DNA of 64,000 bases from Mesorhizobium sp. NFR06 (GTDB lineage Bacteria > Pseudomonadota > Alphaproteobacteria > Rhizobiales > Rhizobiaceae), in the NCBI RefSeq assembly GCF_900115245.1, contig NZ_FOVT01000006.1, forward strand, positions 248,001-312,000. Reading direction: 5' to 3'. The notes under the pieces are model-generated. The model worked only from the letters and a program-made list of their open reading frames with translations, was not told where the DNA came from and searched no databases. Every line of letters starts with the position of its first letter. Within the stretch, counting starts at the first letter, position 1. The translations under genes were made by a program, and so were the position numbers. Positions 8,134-17,292 of this stretch are shown in pieces.

Positions 8134-10887
8134 ATGCCGCGGCCAATGCATGTCCTGGTTCTTTCCTGCCTCGCATTGGCGCCGTTTGCCGGCGGGGCCT
8201 TCGCGGCCCAGGCATCTTCCGACAAACCCGACGATGCGGCGAAAAAGGCAGCGCTGGCCGAGGCGATCGGCGTCTGCGACCGGGGCGCTTCCGTGCCGCT
8301 CGACCCTGAAGCCAAGGCCCCGCCTGTCCAGTATGGCGAGCTCTTCCCGCAGGATTTCGACTTCAGCAAGCTCAAGGCCCTGGCCGAAAAATGTCAGGCA
8401 GCGATGCTCGGCGCGCCTCAGGAAAAGCGGCTTACGCTGCAATGGCTGCGGGCGCAGGTCGCGCTAAACCAGGCGGGGCTGTCTTTTCTCCTCCCACAGA
8501 TCGAGCTGCTCGCCGACGGCGGCAGTCCCGAGGCGAATTATCTCCTCTACGAGTTCTATTCGGTACATCGGCACGACAGCGCCGATGCCGGTCCGGCGCC
8601 CGTCACGCGGGTAATGGCGCTCGATGCCTTGCAGAAAGCCGGCGCCTCAGGTCACCTGACAGCCCTGGTGACGCTGCTGCGGCAATACACCCAGGGGCCG
8701 CTGCTGCGCCGCGACCCGCACAAGCTGGTCGAGACCGCGCAGCGCATCATCGACGCGCCGGCCCAGGGCCAGGCGCCGGGCGAATGGGATCGCCAGCTGC
8801 GCGCGGCGATGCCGCTGTTGATCGCGCAAACGATGCTGGAGAGGGGCGGTTTCACCAGCGAGGAGCAGCAGAAGGCCTTTCACGCCGTCGACGCGGATTC
8901 CAAGGCCGGGACCAATGGCCCTGAACCGTCCGTGCTCGCCTATATCAAGGCGCTGCGGCTCGGCCGCGGGACGCCGCAGGATGCGGCGAAGGCCAGGCAG
9001 TTGCTGGAAGCGCGCGTCGGCAATGATCAGTATGCAGCACCGATGCTGGCCGACATGCTGGCCAAGGGCGAAGGCGGCCCAGCGGACGGCAAGCGCGCCA
9101 TCGCCATGCTGCGCGCCGCCATCAAGAACGTCGCCGACGCCGGGCCGTTGCTGGCTGGCCTGCTGCTGGACGGCAAGCTGGTCGGTCGCCAGCCGCGCGA
9201 GGCGATGCAGTTGCTCAACGCCGCCTGGGATCTCGACGCCGGCATCAGGCTTGCGGGCCTGCTTCCCGATTATGACGGCGTCCAGATCGACAATCCCGGC
9301 TGGCTGATCGAGCGGCTGAGCGACGCCGCGGATGCCGGCGAGCCCGGTGCGGCGCTGGCGCTGGCGCGGCTCGAGCTTTCGGGCGACCAGCGGTTCAAGA
9401 ACGAAGAAGTGGCGCGCGCCATGTTGAAGCCGCTGGCGGACGCCGGCGACCGCGACGCGCTCTGGCTCTATGCCGCAACGCAATACGCCAATCTCGATTC
9501 GACCAGCTATCGGCCGTCGCGCCGCGACGGCGGGCTGAGCGACGATCAATTGAAAGCGCTGATCGCCGAAGGCGAAGGCAGGAAGGAGGCACAGGCCTAT
9601 CTGCTGCAGGCGAAGCTCCTGCGTCGCGGCGTGGTTTACGAGCAGGACGACGCGAAAGCGACCGCGATGCTGATCAACGCCGCCAATCTCGGCAGCGTCG
9701 AGGCGATGGTCCTGCTCGGCGACGCCTATGACGAGGGTCTGGGCATCGACAAGAACCCGCGCGAGCGCCTGCATGCGTGGCGCGAGGCGGCGCGGCTCGG
9801 CTCGCTCAAGGCGAAGAGCAAACTCGCCAACGCGTTCACCTTCGACAGTTTCGACCACCTTATGACGCTGCGCGAAGGCATCACCGACCGCATCGCGCTT
9901 TACAATGACGGCATCGGCCGGATGGGCGCCGGCGTGTTCGGCGGCGACGCCGGCATGGAACTGAGCGGCCTGTTTTCCGGACCGGCCTCCAGCGCCGGAA
10001 CGGCGGCGGTCGCGGCCGCTGTCATGGACGCGTTTCGCGAGGCGCCGGCGGGGCTCGACGAGGAGAACCTGGTCAGCGTCGGCAAAGCGCTGCCCGACGA
10101 AATCCGCGTCGCGATCGAGACGGCGCTGAAGAACGAGGGTTTTTATGCCGGCGAGCCGAAGGGCTATTTCGGTCCGGACGCGCGCAAGGCGCTCGCCGCC
10201 TGGGTCGACGCGAAAGAACCGCTCGCGGATGCCGCCAGCCCGCAGGCCACGGCGACGCAGCAGTCCGCGCCGGCTCCGGGCCTGCTGGCCAGCGAAATTC
10301 TCGACCGCGTCGGCAAGAAGGTCTTCGCCCAGGCGCAGGCGGCCAAGACGGACAAGCAGAAGCTTGCCGCCATCAAGCGGCTCGATTTGCTCGCCCGCTA
10401 TGGCGACCTGCCGTCGCGCTGGGCGCTGGTGCGCAACTACCATCAGGCAAAGGTCGTGCGTGCGGTGGTCACGCCCGAGGAAGTCACACGCTATGCGCTG
10501 GACATTCTGGTGTCGAAGCCCGACGGCGTCGACAAGCCGGAGTTCGAATTCATCTTCGACCTGACGCAGATAGCGCAGGACCGGAAATCCAAGGCCGTGG
10601 GCAGCGCCACGCTTCAGGCAATCCGCGACGATCCGCGCCTGCAAGACCCGCTGACGCTCGGCGCCATCATGGGCCAGTTCGCCTTCGCGCCCGACGCCTG
10701 CGACTCCGTGCTCGCCGCTGCCAAGAAAGCCGACGTCGACGGCATGGGTTCGGACGGATGCGACGAGGACACGCGCACTGCCCTCATTGCCTTCGCCAAG
10801 GAAAAGGGCACTTCGGGTGTCGATGCCGCGGCGCGCAAGGCGGCTGCGGACGAGATCAAGACGCTGGACGCGCAGGCGGCGAAGTAG
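8134..10887 (+). CDS. large exported SEL1-repeat protein
   Basis: A 917-residue protein starting at the ATG at 8134, preceded by GAGGGGGG at 8121-8128; this start gives a signal peptide (HVLVLSCLALAPFAGGAFAA). The body is a long alpha-helical solenoid. SEL1/TPR-like units are clearest at about residues 520-560 (AMVLLGDAYDEGLGIDKNP, LHAWREAARLGSLKAKSKLA). Near residues 650-690 a segment (LPDEIRVAIETALKNEGFYAG, FGPDARKALAAW) resembles a helical peptidoglycan-binding-type repeat. SEL1 proteins act as scaffolds in signalling or envelope complexes. It stands alone between dapB (divergent) and the convergent oxidoreductase. Its partner is not evident. Confidence 0.85.
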   Translation: MPRPMHVLVLSCLALAPFAGGAFAAQASSDKPDDAAKKAALAEAIGVCDRGASVPLDPEAKAPPVQYGELFPQDFDFSKLKALAEKCQAAMLGAPQEKRLTLQWLRAQVALNQAGLSFLLPQIELLADGGSPEANYLLYEFYSVHRHDSADAGPAPVTRVMALDALQKAGASGHLTALVTLLRQYTQGPLLRRDPHKLVETAQRIIDAPAQGQAPGEWDRQLRAAMPLLIAQTMLERGGFTSEEQQKAFHAVDADSKAGTNGPEPSVLAYIKALRLGRGTPQDAAKARQLLEARVGNDQYAAPMLADMLAKGEGGPADGKRAIAMLRAAIKNVADAGPLLAGLLLDGKLVGRQPREAMQLLNAAWDLDAGIRLAGLLPDYDGVQIDNPGWLIERLSDAADAGEPGAALALARLELSGDQRFKNEEVARAMLKPLADAGDRDALWLYAATQYANLDSTSYRPSRRDGGLSDDQLKALIAEGEGRKEAQAYLLQAKLLRRGVVYEQDDAKATAMLINAANLGSVEAMVLLGDAYDEGLGIDKNPRERLHAWREAARLGSLKAKSKLANAFTFDSFDHLMTLREGITDRIALYNDGIGRMGAGVFGGDAGMELSGLFSGPASSAGTAAVAAAVMDAFREAPAGLDEENLVSVGKALPDEIRVAIETALKNEGFYAGEPKGYFGPDARKALAAWVDAKEPLADAASPQATATQQSAPAPGLLASEILDRVGKKVFAQAQAAKTDKQKLAAIKRLDLLARYGDLPSRWALVRNYHQAKVVRAVVTPEEVTRYALDILVSKPDGVDKPEFEFIFDLTQIAQDRKSKAVGSATLQAIRDDPRLQDPLTLGAIMGQFAFAPDACDSVLAAAKKADVDGMGSDGCDEDTRTALIAFAKEKGTSGVDAAARKAAADEIKTLDAQAAK

Positions 10888-10903
10888 CTTCTTGTTTTTT
10901 TAG

Positions 10904-10948
10904 GCAATTCCGGAACGGAAAACCGCTGCGCACTTTTCCTGGAATTGC
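10904..10948. repeat. 45-bp palindromic intergenic repeat, unit 1
   Basis: A 45-bp element with complementary ends (GCAATTCC and GGAATTGC) and a core including AACGGAAAACCGCTGCGCAC. It is identical to unit 2 at 10961-11005 and also occurs, diverged and reversed, at 24309-24353. It lies 16 bp after the SEL1 gene stop, between convergent genes, where it could act as a bidirectional terminator. Confidence 0.85.
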
Positions 10949-10960
10949 TCTTGTTCTGTC

Positions 10961-11005
10961 GCAATTCCGGAACGGAAAACCGCTGCGCACTTTTCCTGGA
11001 ATTGC
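10961..11005. repeat. 45-bp palindromic intergenic repeat, unit 2
   Basis: A second perfect copy of the 45-bp element, in the same orientation and 57 bp downstream of the first. It ends 2 bp before the stop codon of the minus-strand molybdopterin oxidoreductase. Exact identity of the two units indicates recent duplication. Confidence 0.85.
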
Positions 11006-11007
11006 TT

Positions 11008-13113
11008 TTAGAGCGCCCTGAGCCAGACCTTGTTGTCGTGGAAGGCGGCGCCGCCATAGGGCGCCGGCGCGTCGGCGCCGGTCAGCACATTGATGCCTTC
11101 GCCGCGCTCATGCGCGCTGTTTGGCCAGATGCCTTCGGCGACCACCACGCCACGCTTCACACCCTTGAAGAACCTGGCGTGCAGCACGAGGTCGCCGCGC
11201 CGGTTGCCGACCTCGACGCGGCCGCCATCCTCGATGCCGAGCGCCGCCGCGTCCTCGGGATGAAGCAGCAATTCCGGCCTGCCTTCCTTGACTATCGACA
11301 CCGGCGTCTCGGCAAAGGTGGAGTTCAGAAAATTGCGCGCCGGCGAGGTGGTCAGCCGGAACGGATGCTCCTCATCCGCCACCTCGATCAGGTCGACATG
11401 GTCGGGGAACTCCGGCAGCCGCTCGACAGGCCCGAACAGGCCCATGCTCTTCGGCGGCCGGTTGGGCGCCGACTGTCCGGTCCAGTTGGCCCGGAAATGG
11501 AATTTCCTGTCGGCATGGCCGAAGCCGTTGATGAAATGCGCGTCGTCGAAATCGGGCTGCAGGTCGACCCATTTCTGTTCTTTGAGGCTGTCGAAGCCGC
11601 CAAGCCCGCGCTTGCCGAGGATGATGTCGATATGCTCCCGCTCGGTCAGGCCGAAGCCCGGCCGGCCGCCGACCCCCAGCCGCCTGCCCAGTTCCTCATT
11701 GACATAGTGGTTCGTGCGCGGGCCTTCCGGCGGCTCGATCAGCTTGGGGCCGAGCGTGATGTGCTGGTTGCCGCCGCCCTTGTAGATGTCGTCATGCTCC
11801 AGGAACATCGTCGCCGGCAGCACCACATCGGCGAGCCTGGCCGTATCGGTCATGAACTGCTCGTGCACGCAGGTGAACAGGTCCTCGCGCAGAAACCCCT
11901 TTCTCACCAGGCGCTGCTCCGGTGCGACATTCGCCGGATTGGTGTTCTGGATCAGCATCGCGGTGACCGGCGGGCCGCCATAGAGCGCGTCCTCGGCACC
12001 GGTCAGCACCGGGCCAATGCGCGAATGGTCGAGATAGCGGATGTTCGGGTCGCGCATCGCGGTCCCTTCGAGCACGTCCTGGTTCAGCTTGAAGATGCCG
12101 GAGTTGGAGTGAAAGGCGCCGCCGCCCTCATACTGCCAGGCGCCGGTGACGGCGGCGATGCAGGAGACGGCATGCATGTTGACCGAGCCGTTGCGCTGGC
12201 GGGCAAAGCCATAGCCGAGGCGAAAGTAAGTCTTCTTCGTCGTGCCGACGAGCCGCGCGAAAGTCTCGATCTCGGCGACGCTGAGCCCGGTGATGGCTGC
12301 GGCCCATTCCGGTGTTTTGCTCCGCAGATGCTCTTCCAGCCCGCGCGGGTCGTCGGTGTATTTTTCGAGATAGGCGCGATCGGCGAGCCCATCGCGGAAC
12401 ACCACATGCATGACCGCGCAGGCGAGCGCGCCGTCGGTGCCGGGACGCAGCACCAGGCCGAGATCGGCCTGCTTCATGGTGGCGTTGTCATAGATGTCGA
12501 CGACGACGATCTTGGCGCCGCGTTCTTTGCGTGCCTTGGTCGCGTGGGTCATGACATTGACCTGCGTGACAACGGCATTGGTGCCCCAGATCACCACGCA
12601 GTCGGATTTCGCCATCTCGCGCGGATCGGGACCGCGCAAGGCGCCCGCGCCCATCATCCAGCCGGTCCAGGCGAGATTGGTGCAGATCGAGCCAAAGAAG
12701 CCTGAGTATTTCTTGGCGTGCCGCAGCCGCTCGATGCCGTCGCGCTGCACCAACCCCATGGTGCCAGCATAGTAATAGGGCCAGACGGTCTCCGAGCCAT
12801 ACCTCGCCTCGGCGGCGATGAACCTTTCCGCGACGAGGTCGAGCGCCGCTTCCCAGCTGGATTCCTTCCAGACGCCCTCCCCCTTGGCGCCTGCGCGCAC
12901 CAGCGGCTTCAGCAGGCGATCGGGATGGTGTACACGGTCGGCATAGCGGGCGACCTTGGCGCAGACGACACCCCCCGTGTAGCTGTTTGTCTTGGCGCCG
13001 TGGACGCGGCCGATGCGGTCTTCGTCGAGCAACTCGACCTCGAGCGCGCAAGTGGAGGGACAGTCATGCGGACAGGCGGAATAACCGATCCGGAGCTTGG
13101 CGTGCTGGTTCAT
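11008..13113 (-). CDS. molybdopterin-dependent oxidoreductase (DMSO reductase superfamily)
   Basis: A 701-residue enzyme. The N-terminus carries the [4Fe-4S] motif C14-x3-C18-x3-C22-x28-C51 (ACPHDCPSTC and GGVVCAKV). Typical bis-MGD-binding blocks follow, such as VIWGTNAVVTQVNVM, AVTGAWQYEGGGAFHSNSG, VVLPATMFLEHDDIY and the C-terminal cofactor-binding fold (RLTTSPARNFLNSTF). No twin-arginine signal is present, so it is likely cytoplasmic. The substrate is not determined: relatives include biotin sulfoxide reductase-, thiosulfate reductase- and formate dehydrogenase-like proteins. It is a single gene with no partner subunit beside it; the moaD-moaE cofactor genes lie 22 kb away. Confidence 0.88.
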   Translation of the reverse strand: MNQHAKLRIGYSACPHDCPSTCALEVELLDEDRIGRVHGAKTNSYTGGVVCAKVARYADRVHHPDRLLKPLVRAGAKGEGVWKESSWEAALDLVAERFIAAEARYGSETVWPYYYAGTMGLVQRDGIERLRHAKKYSGFFGSICTNLAWTGWMMGAGALRGPDPREMAKSDCVVIWGTNAVVTQVNVMTHATKARKERGAKIVVVDIYDNATMKQADLGLVLRPGTDGALACAVMHVVFRDGLADRAYLEKYTDDPRGLEEHLRSKTPEWAAAITGLSVAEIETFARLVGTTKKTYFRLGYGFARQRNGSVNMHAVSCIAAVTGAWQYEGGGAFHSNSGIFKLNQDVLEGTAMRDPNIRYLDHSRIGPVLTGAEDALYGGPPVTAMLIQNTNPANVAPEQRLVRKGFLREDLFTCVHEQFMTDTARLADVVLPATMFLEHDDIYKGGGNQHITLGPKLIEPPEGPRTNHYVNEELGRRLGVGGRPGFGLTEREHIDIILGKRGLGGFDSLKEQKWVDLQPDFDDAHFINGFGHADRKFHFRANWTGQSAPNRPPKSMGLFGPVERLPEFPDHVDLIEVADEEHPFRLTTSPARNFLNSTFAETPVSIVKEGRPELLLHPEDAAALGIEDGGRVEVGNRRGDLVLHARFFKGVKRGVVVAEGIWPNSAHERGEGINVLTGADAPAPYGGAAFHDNKVWLRAL

Positions 13114-13160
13114 GACGCGGTGTGTAGCGGGTTTTGCGGGAGAGGTGTAGGGCCAGACAA

Positions 13161-13346
13161 CTAGCTAATCTCCCCCCTTGTGGGGGAGATGTCCGGCAGG
13201 ACAGAGGGGGGCGCGAAGGAACGCGGCTTTGGAGACGCCTACTCTGGCCAATGGAAGTTGATCGCGTAACAAGCTGACAGGCTGGCGGGACAGCGCCCCC
13301 CTCTGCCCTGCCGGGCATCTCCCCCACAAGGGGGGAGATCAGCTAG
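13161..13346. repeat. long inverted-repeat intergenic element, copy A
   Basis: Two 54-bp arms (13161-13214 and 13293-13346) are inverted copies with only about three mismatches, beginning CTAGCT and containing GGGGGAGAT and GAGGGGGGCGC. A 78-bp spacer separates them. The element fills the whole gap between the oxidoreductase promoter side and the ABC-F stop codon, which starts at the very next base (13347). Further copies occur at 15504-15703, 45292-45453 and 54073-54236. Confidence 0.9.
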
Positions 13347-15224
13347 TCACTCCGCGATCCCTTCCTCGTACTCCGCCGACATGGTCAGCCACTTGTCCTC
13401 GTTCTGCGCCAGCGTGTGCGCCAGCTGCGAGCGCTCCTTGGCGAGACGCGTGGCGGTCGAAGGGTCCTTCTCGTAAATCGCCGGATTGGCGAGCTCGTCC
13501 TCGATCAGGTCGATGCGCTTGCGGATGCGGTCCATAAGCGCCTCGGTGGCGCGGATTTCCTTTGCAAGCGGCTCCAAGGCGGCGCGGCGTTGCGCGGCCT
13601 CGCGGCGGCGGTCGGCCTTGGACGCCCTGTCCGCTTCCTTCTGCTCGCGGCGGTTGGAGGAGACGCCGGTGACCAGCGTCTTATAATCCTCCAGGTCGCC
13701 CTCATAGGGATTGACCGCGCCGTCCTTGACCAGCCACAGCCGGTCGGCCGTCGCCTCCAGGAGATGCCGGTCGTGCGAGATCAGGATCACGGCGCCCGGA
13801 AAATCGTTGAGCGCGTGGATCAGCGATTCGCGACTGTCGATGTCGAGATGGTTGGTCGGCTCGTCGAGGATGAACAGGTTCGGACCCTCGAAGGCCGAGA
13901 GGCCCATCAAAAGCCGCGCCTTCTCGCCGCCGGACAGGTCCTTGGCGGCCGTGTTCATCTTCTCGGTCGACAGGCCGAACCGGGCGACGCGCGCACGCAC
14001 CTTGGCTTCCGGCGTGTCCGGCATCAGCCGGCGCACATGTTCATAGGCGCTTTCCTCGGGACGCAGATCGTCGAGCTGATGCTGGGCGAAGATCGCAACT
14101 TTAAGCCCCGGCGCGAGCGTCACGGAGCCGGTCTCGGCCTTCAGCCGGCCGGCGAGCAATTTGGCGAAGGTCGATTTGCCGTTGCCGTTGGCGCCGAGCA
14201 GCGCGATGCGGTCGTCGGCATCGATGCGCAGCGTCATCTTCTTCAGAATCGGATTGCCCTCGGTGTAGCCGACATTGACGCCGTTCAGCGCCACGATCGG
14301 CGAAGCCACCGTCTTCACCGGCTCGGGGAAGGAGAACGGCCGGACCGTGTCGTTCACGATGGCGGCGATCGGTTTCAGCTTCTCCAGCGCCTTCAGGCGT
14401 GACTGCGCCTGCCTCGCCTTCGAGGCCTTGGCGCGGAAACGCTCGACGAAGGACTCCATATGCTTGCGCTGCGTCTCCTGCTTGACGCGGCTCTTCTCCT
14501 GCAATTCGCGCTGCTCGCTGAGCTGGCGCTCGAACTGGTCGTAGCCGCCGCGCCAGAAGGTCAGCTTCTTCTGGTCGAGATGGACGATCGAATTGACGGC
14601 GCGGTTGAGCAGATCGCGGTCGTGCGAGATCAGTAAAACCGTGTGCGGATATTTCGACACGTAGTTTTCCAGCCAGAGCGTGCCTTCGAGGTCGAGATAG
14701 TTGGTCGGCTCGTCGAGCAGCAGAAGGTCGGGCTCGGAAAACAGCACGGCGGCCAAAGCCACGCGCATGCGCCAGCCGCCGGAGAAGGACGAGGCCGGCC
14801 GCCTCTGCGCGGCGTCGTCGAAGCCGAGGCCGGCGAGAATGGTGGCGGCCCGGGACTCGGCCGAATGCGCGTCGATATCGGCGAGCCGCGTGTGGATCTC
14901 AGCGATGCGGTGCGGATCGGTCGCGCTCTTCTCTTCTTCGAGCAAGGCCTGGCGCTCGGCATCGGCCTTGAGCACGATCTCGATCAGCGGCTCCTCGGTG
15001 CCGGGCGCCTCCTGCGCCACCTGGCCGATGCGGGTGTTCTTCGGCAGGCTGATCGAGCCGGTCTCGGACGGAAAATCGCCGGTGATGGCCTTGAACAAGG
15101 TGGTCTTGCCGGTGCCGTTGCGGCCGACGAGACCAGCCTTGGTGCCGGCCGGCAGGGTCAGCGAGGCATGATCGAGAAGCAGCCGCCCCGCCATGCGCAG
15201 CGTAAGATCGTTGATGATAAGCAT
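13347..15224 (-). CDS. ABC-F family ATPase (Uup/YheS-like)
   Basis: A 625-residue soluble protein with two ABC domains and no membrane part. Domain 1 has Walker A GRNGTGKT (34-41), signature FSGGWRMRV and Walker B LLLLDEPTNYLD. The linker of about 80 residues (RELQEKSRVKQETQRKHMESF) is the charged helical P-site tRNA interaction motif region. Domain 2 has GANGNGKS, LSGGEKARL and LFILDEPTNHLD. A C-terminal coiled coil (about 535-625) is like that of Uup/YheS. ABC-F proteins act on ribosomes to relieve stalls. The ATG at 15224 starts the conserved MLIINDLTLR; the 27-residue upstream extension is not conserved-looking. Confidence 0.92.
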   Translation of the reverse strand: MLIINDLTLRMAGRLLLDHASLTLPAGTKAGLVGRNGTGKTTLFKAITGDFPSETGSISLPKNTRIGQVAQEAPGTEEPLIEIVLKADAERQALLEEEKSATDPHRIAEIHTRLADIDAHSAESRAATILAGLGFDDAAQRRPASSFSGGWRMRVALAAVLFSEPDLLLLDEPTNYLDLEGTLWLENYVSKYPHTVLLISHDRDLLNRAVNSIVHLDQKKLTFWRGGYDQFERQLSEQRELQEKSRVKQETQRKHMESFVERFRAKASKARQAQSRLKALEKLKPIAAIVNDTVRPFSFPEPVKTVASPIVALNGVNVGYTEGNPILKKMTLRIDADDRIALLGANGNGKSTFAKLLAGRLKAETGSVTLAPGLKVAIFAQHQLDDLRPEESAYEHVRRLMPDTPEAKVRARVARFGLSTEKMNTAAKDLSGGEKARLLMGLSAFEGPNLFILDEPTNHLDIDSRESLIHALNDFPGAVILISHDRHLLEATADRLWLVKDGAVNPYEGDLEDYKTLVTGVSSNRREQKEADRASKADRRREAAQRRAALEPLAKEIRATEALMDRIRKRIDLIEDELANPAIYEKDPSTATRLAKERSQLAHTLAQNEDKWLTMSAEYEEGIAE

Positions 15225-15843
15225 AAGCGGGCTTTTGCACGGGACATCGGCGCTTCGCAAGAGCCAGGGCCTGGATGAGGCCCGCCGCGCGCGAGCGCGG
15301 ATCATTCGGCAAAAAGCGCGACGGACTGGAACCAGTTGCCCGCCGGAACGTTCTGCAGCCCGTGATCCGCTATCTTGTCCTCGCTTTCATCTTCTTCCAG
15401 GTCGCCACGACAGCCGCGTTGGCGACGCAAGTGGTTCTGTTCGAAGACGAGTCCGATGGTGCGCTCTCCCCAATTGGGCCGGCAAGCGCGGCGTCGACGC
15501 AGCCGATCTCCCCACTCGTGGGGGAGACGGCTGGCAGGCCAGAGGGGGGCGTGACGGAACACCTGCTGATCCAAATTGATACCCGAAAGCAATCTCAGGT
15601 TTCGCCTATGAACGACTGAGAGGCCAGCGGGCCGGCGCCCCCCTCTGCCCTGCCCCGCAGCAGTTGCGGAGGGTGGACCGGGCATCTCCCCCACAAGGAG
15701 GGCGATTGGCAGCTTCGCGACTTCGCTAGTTACTATTCAATCGTCACACTTTGCTTGCCACGTCACCGGTTTGACGTTGATCGCCGCTATTGTCTCAACC
15801 TATGCTGGCGCGCGGCGGGTTAGAGACATACGAGGTATCTTCG
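15225..15843. other. intergenic region with repeat copy B
   Basis: This 619-bp gap between the divergent ABC-F and LprI-like genes contains inverted-repeat copy B in its middle. A short frame on the minus strand (about 15302-15480, ending ENVPAGNWFQ-like residues) is reminiscent of a decayed protein end, but I cannot support a gene. No tRNA or riboswitch is visible. Confidence 0.4.
15504..15703. repeat. long inverted-repeat intergenic element, copy B
   Basis: Left arm 15504-15550 (GATCTCCCCACTCGTGGGGG onward to GAGGGGGGCG) and right arm 15633-15703 in inverted orientation. The right arm is interrupted by about 24 bp (around 15655-15679) absent from copies A, C and D. It is more diverged than copy A. 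Confidence 0.8.
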
Positions 15844-16554
15844 ATGAAGCGATTGCTTTTCGCCGCCACCCTGCTTCTCGCCGCGCCGGCGGCCCATGCG
15901 GCAGCCATCGACTGCGCGGCGGCCAGCACGCAAGCCGACCTTGCCACCTGCACGGCCAAGGACGCGGTCTCGGCCGACGCAGCGCTGAATGCCGTCTACA
16001 AGGCGCTGGCGGCGCGGCTCGCACCCGCCGACCTCGAGCGCCTGCGCGACGCGCAGCGCGCCTGGATCCCGTTCCGCGACAAGGAGTGCGCCTTCCGCAC
16101 CCGGCCCTATAGCGATGGCACCGTGTATTCGAGCCTGGTCGGGGTTTGCAAAGCGGAGTTGACCAAGGCGCGGCTGGTGCAGTTGCAACACCAGCTGCAA
16201 TGTCCGGAAGGCGACCTCTCCTGCGTGCCGCAAACCAGCGTCGCGACGGCAAAGGCCGCGCCTGCGACGGCGAAGGCCGCGCCTGCGACGCCGAAGGCCG
16301 CGCCTGCGACGGCTGGCGCCGCGCCTGCGACGCCTGCCCAGGCTAGCCAGAACGATACGAGGCCATGCCTGCAGTCGGCGGGCAAGGCGAAATCGGACCA
16401 ATATGTCTCGCAGTGCATTCAGGTGTCGCCGGCGACGCACCCGCCCTGCAACGGGCAGAATGCGTGCGGCATGATGATCGAGGAGATCAAGCGCGGCTGT
16501 GCCATGATCGGCAACGACAATCCGCCGGCCTTCTGTTCCGCCTACAAGGATTGA
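15844..16554 (+). CDS. LprI/DUF1311-like exported protein with Ala-Pro repeat linker
   Basis: A 236-residue protein. The ATG at 15844 gives a signal peptide (MKRLLFAATLLLAAPAAHAA). Residues about 20-120 form an LprI-type domain (lysozyme-inhibitor-like) with IDCAAASTQADLATCTA, LNAVYKALAARL, RDAQRAWIPFRDKECAFR and LVGVCKAELTKARL; its paired cysteines are typical. A linker of four 7-residue repeats (A-T-x-K/G-A-A-P) follows, then a Cys-rich tail (CLQSAG, CIQVSPATHPPCNGQNACG, CAMIG, FCSAYKD). Likely periplasmic. LprI-domain proteins can bind lysozyme, but the role here is not established and the C-terminal part is unrecognised. Confidence 0.82.
   Translation: MKRLLFAATLLLAAPAAHAAAIDCAAASTQADLATCTAKDAVSADAALNAVYKALAARLAPADLERLRDAQRAWIPFRDKECAFRTRPYSDGTVYSSLVGVCKAELTKARLVQLQHQLQCPEGDLSCVPQTSVATAKAAPATAKAAPATPKAAPATAGAAPATPAQASQNDTRPCLQSAGKAKSDQYVSQCIQVSPATHPPCNGQNACGMMIEEIKRGCAMIGNDNPPAFCSAYKD
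16243..16332 (+). repeat. 21-bp tandem repeat inside the LprI-like gene
   Basis: Four consecutive 21-bp units start at 16243, 16264, 16285 and 16306 (unit pattern GCGACGGCRAAGGCCGCGCCT), with the start of a fifth at 16327. They encode the seven-residue linker repeat A-T-A-K-A-A-P. Units differ at only a few bases, so length change by slippage is likely and would stay in frame. Confidence 0.9.
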
Positions 16555-16848
16555 CCCGCTGCCCCCCGTTGACCTGGCGCGATCAACATTCCAAGCGGAA
16601 GATCAACCCTGCATAGCAAGACAACAGTAAGTTCGCCTTTGGGGCCAATATTAGCGCAAGCAGAGACGATACCACCAAAAAAAGACAGCAAATCTTCTCT
16701 CCCGGCCATGATGCTTGGCAAAAATTGGTTCCAGTTTTTGTCGCAAACCTGCAATCTTGTGGATGCGCCGTGAGTCGTGAGTGGGCGCCAACGATAACTT
16801 GGTCCAGGTTGCTTGGCCCAAACAGTTTGGCCAATTCAGGAGCCCGCG

Positions 16849-17049
16849 ATGGACGGAGCGCCCAACGATCTACGCACGCTGAGATATGTCGCGGAGATCA
16901 CGCGCAGGCTGGCGAAGATGCTCTCGCGCACGCGCTACCAGATGCTCGCCTATTTTCTTGAAATGACTGCGGTGGAAGCAGAGAGCCTGGCCGACGAACA
17001 GGATCCCGAGCAACGCCGGGCGTCCAAATCACCTCAGGCACGCGGCTGA
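16849..17049 (+). CDS. small conserved hypothetical protein (66 aa)
   Basis: A 66-residue protein starting at the ATG at 16849 with AGGAG at 16838-16842. The sequence is hydrophilic and helical (MDGAPNDLRTLRYVAEITRR, then YQMLAYFLEMTAVEAESLAD). There is no signal peptide or recognisable motif. It is flanked by a 294-bp gap upstream (16555-16848), where I see nothing nameable. Coding is supported by the ribosome-binding site and amphipathic composition; function unknown. Confidence 0.6.
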   Translation: MDGAPNDLRTLRYVAEITRRLAKMLSRTRYQMLAYFLEMTAVEAESLADEQDPEQRRASKSPQARG

Positions 17050-17292
17050 TCGCCCGCCGCAGGGGGGCCAGAACGGCAACGCATTTCAGCCGTCGCGCCT
17101 CGACGGCCTGCGGAGCGCTTCGAGCACGGCAAGCAGGCGCCGGACGGCTTGCCCCGCGATAACAGGATGCGCCGCGCCCGTCGGCCGCGTCCACCGAAGA
17201 CCGGGCGGCCACCCTGCGGCGCAACCGCCCAGGGCAGCCAGATGGTCGCGCCACGGCGATGGCGCGCCATCATCCGTTGCGGGCAGCCCGCC

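Noticed and set aside
8647..10644. A 665-codon open frame opposite the SEL1 gene
   Set aside because: The plus-strand protein has a signal peptide, ribosome-binding site and helical repeats; the antisense frame has none.
10945..12705. A 586-codon plus-strand frame opposite the molybdopterin oxidoreductase
   Set aside because: It starts inside the 45-bp repeat and has no motif; the minus-strand enzyme has complete iron-sulfur and cofactor motifs.
15275..15619. A 114-codon plus-strand frame with a hydrophobic stretch (RYLVLAFIFFQVATTAALAT)
   Set aside because: It has no ribosome-binding site and runs into repeat copy B; conservation cannot be judged here.
16243..16332. Repeated 21-bp units considered as a CRISPR array
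   Set aside because: Units are contiguous without spacers and are translated in the LprI-like protein.
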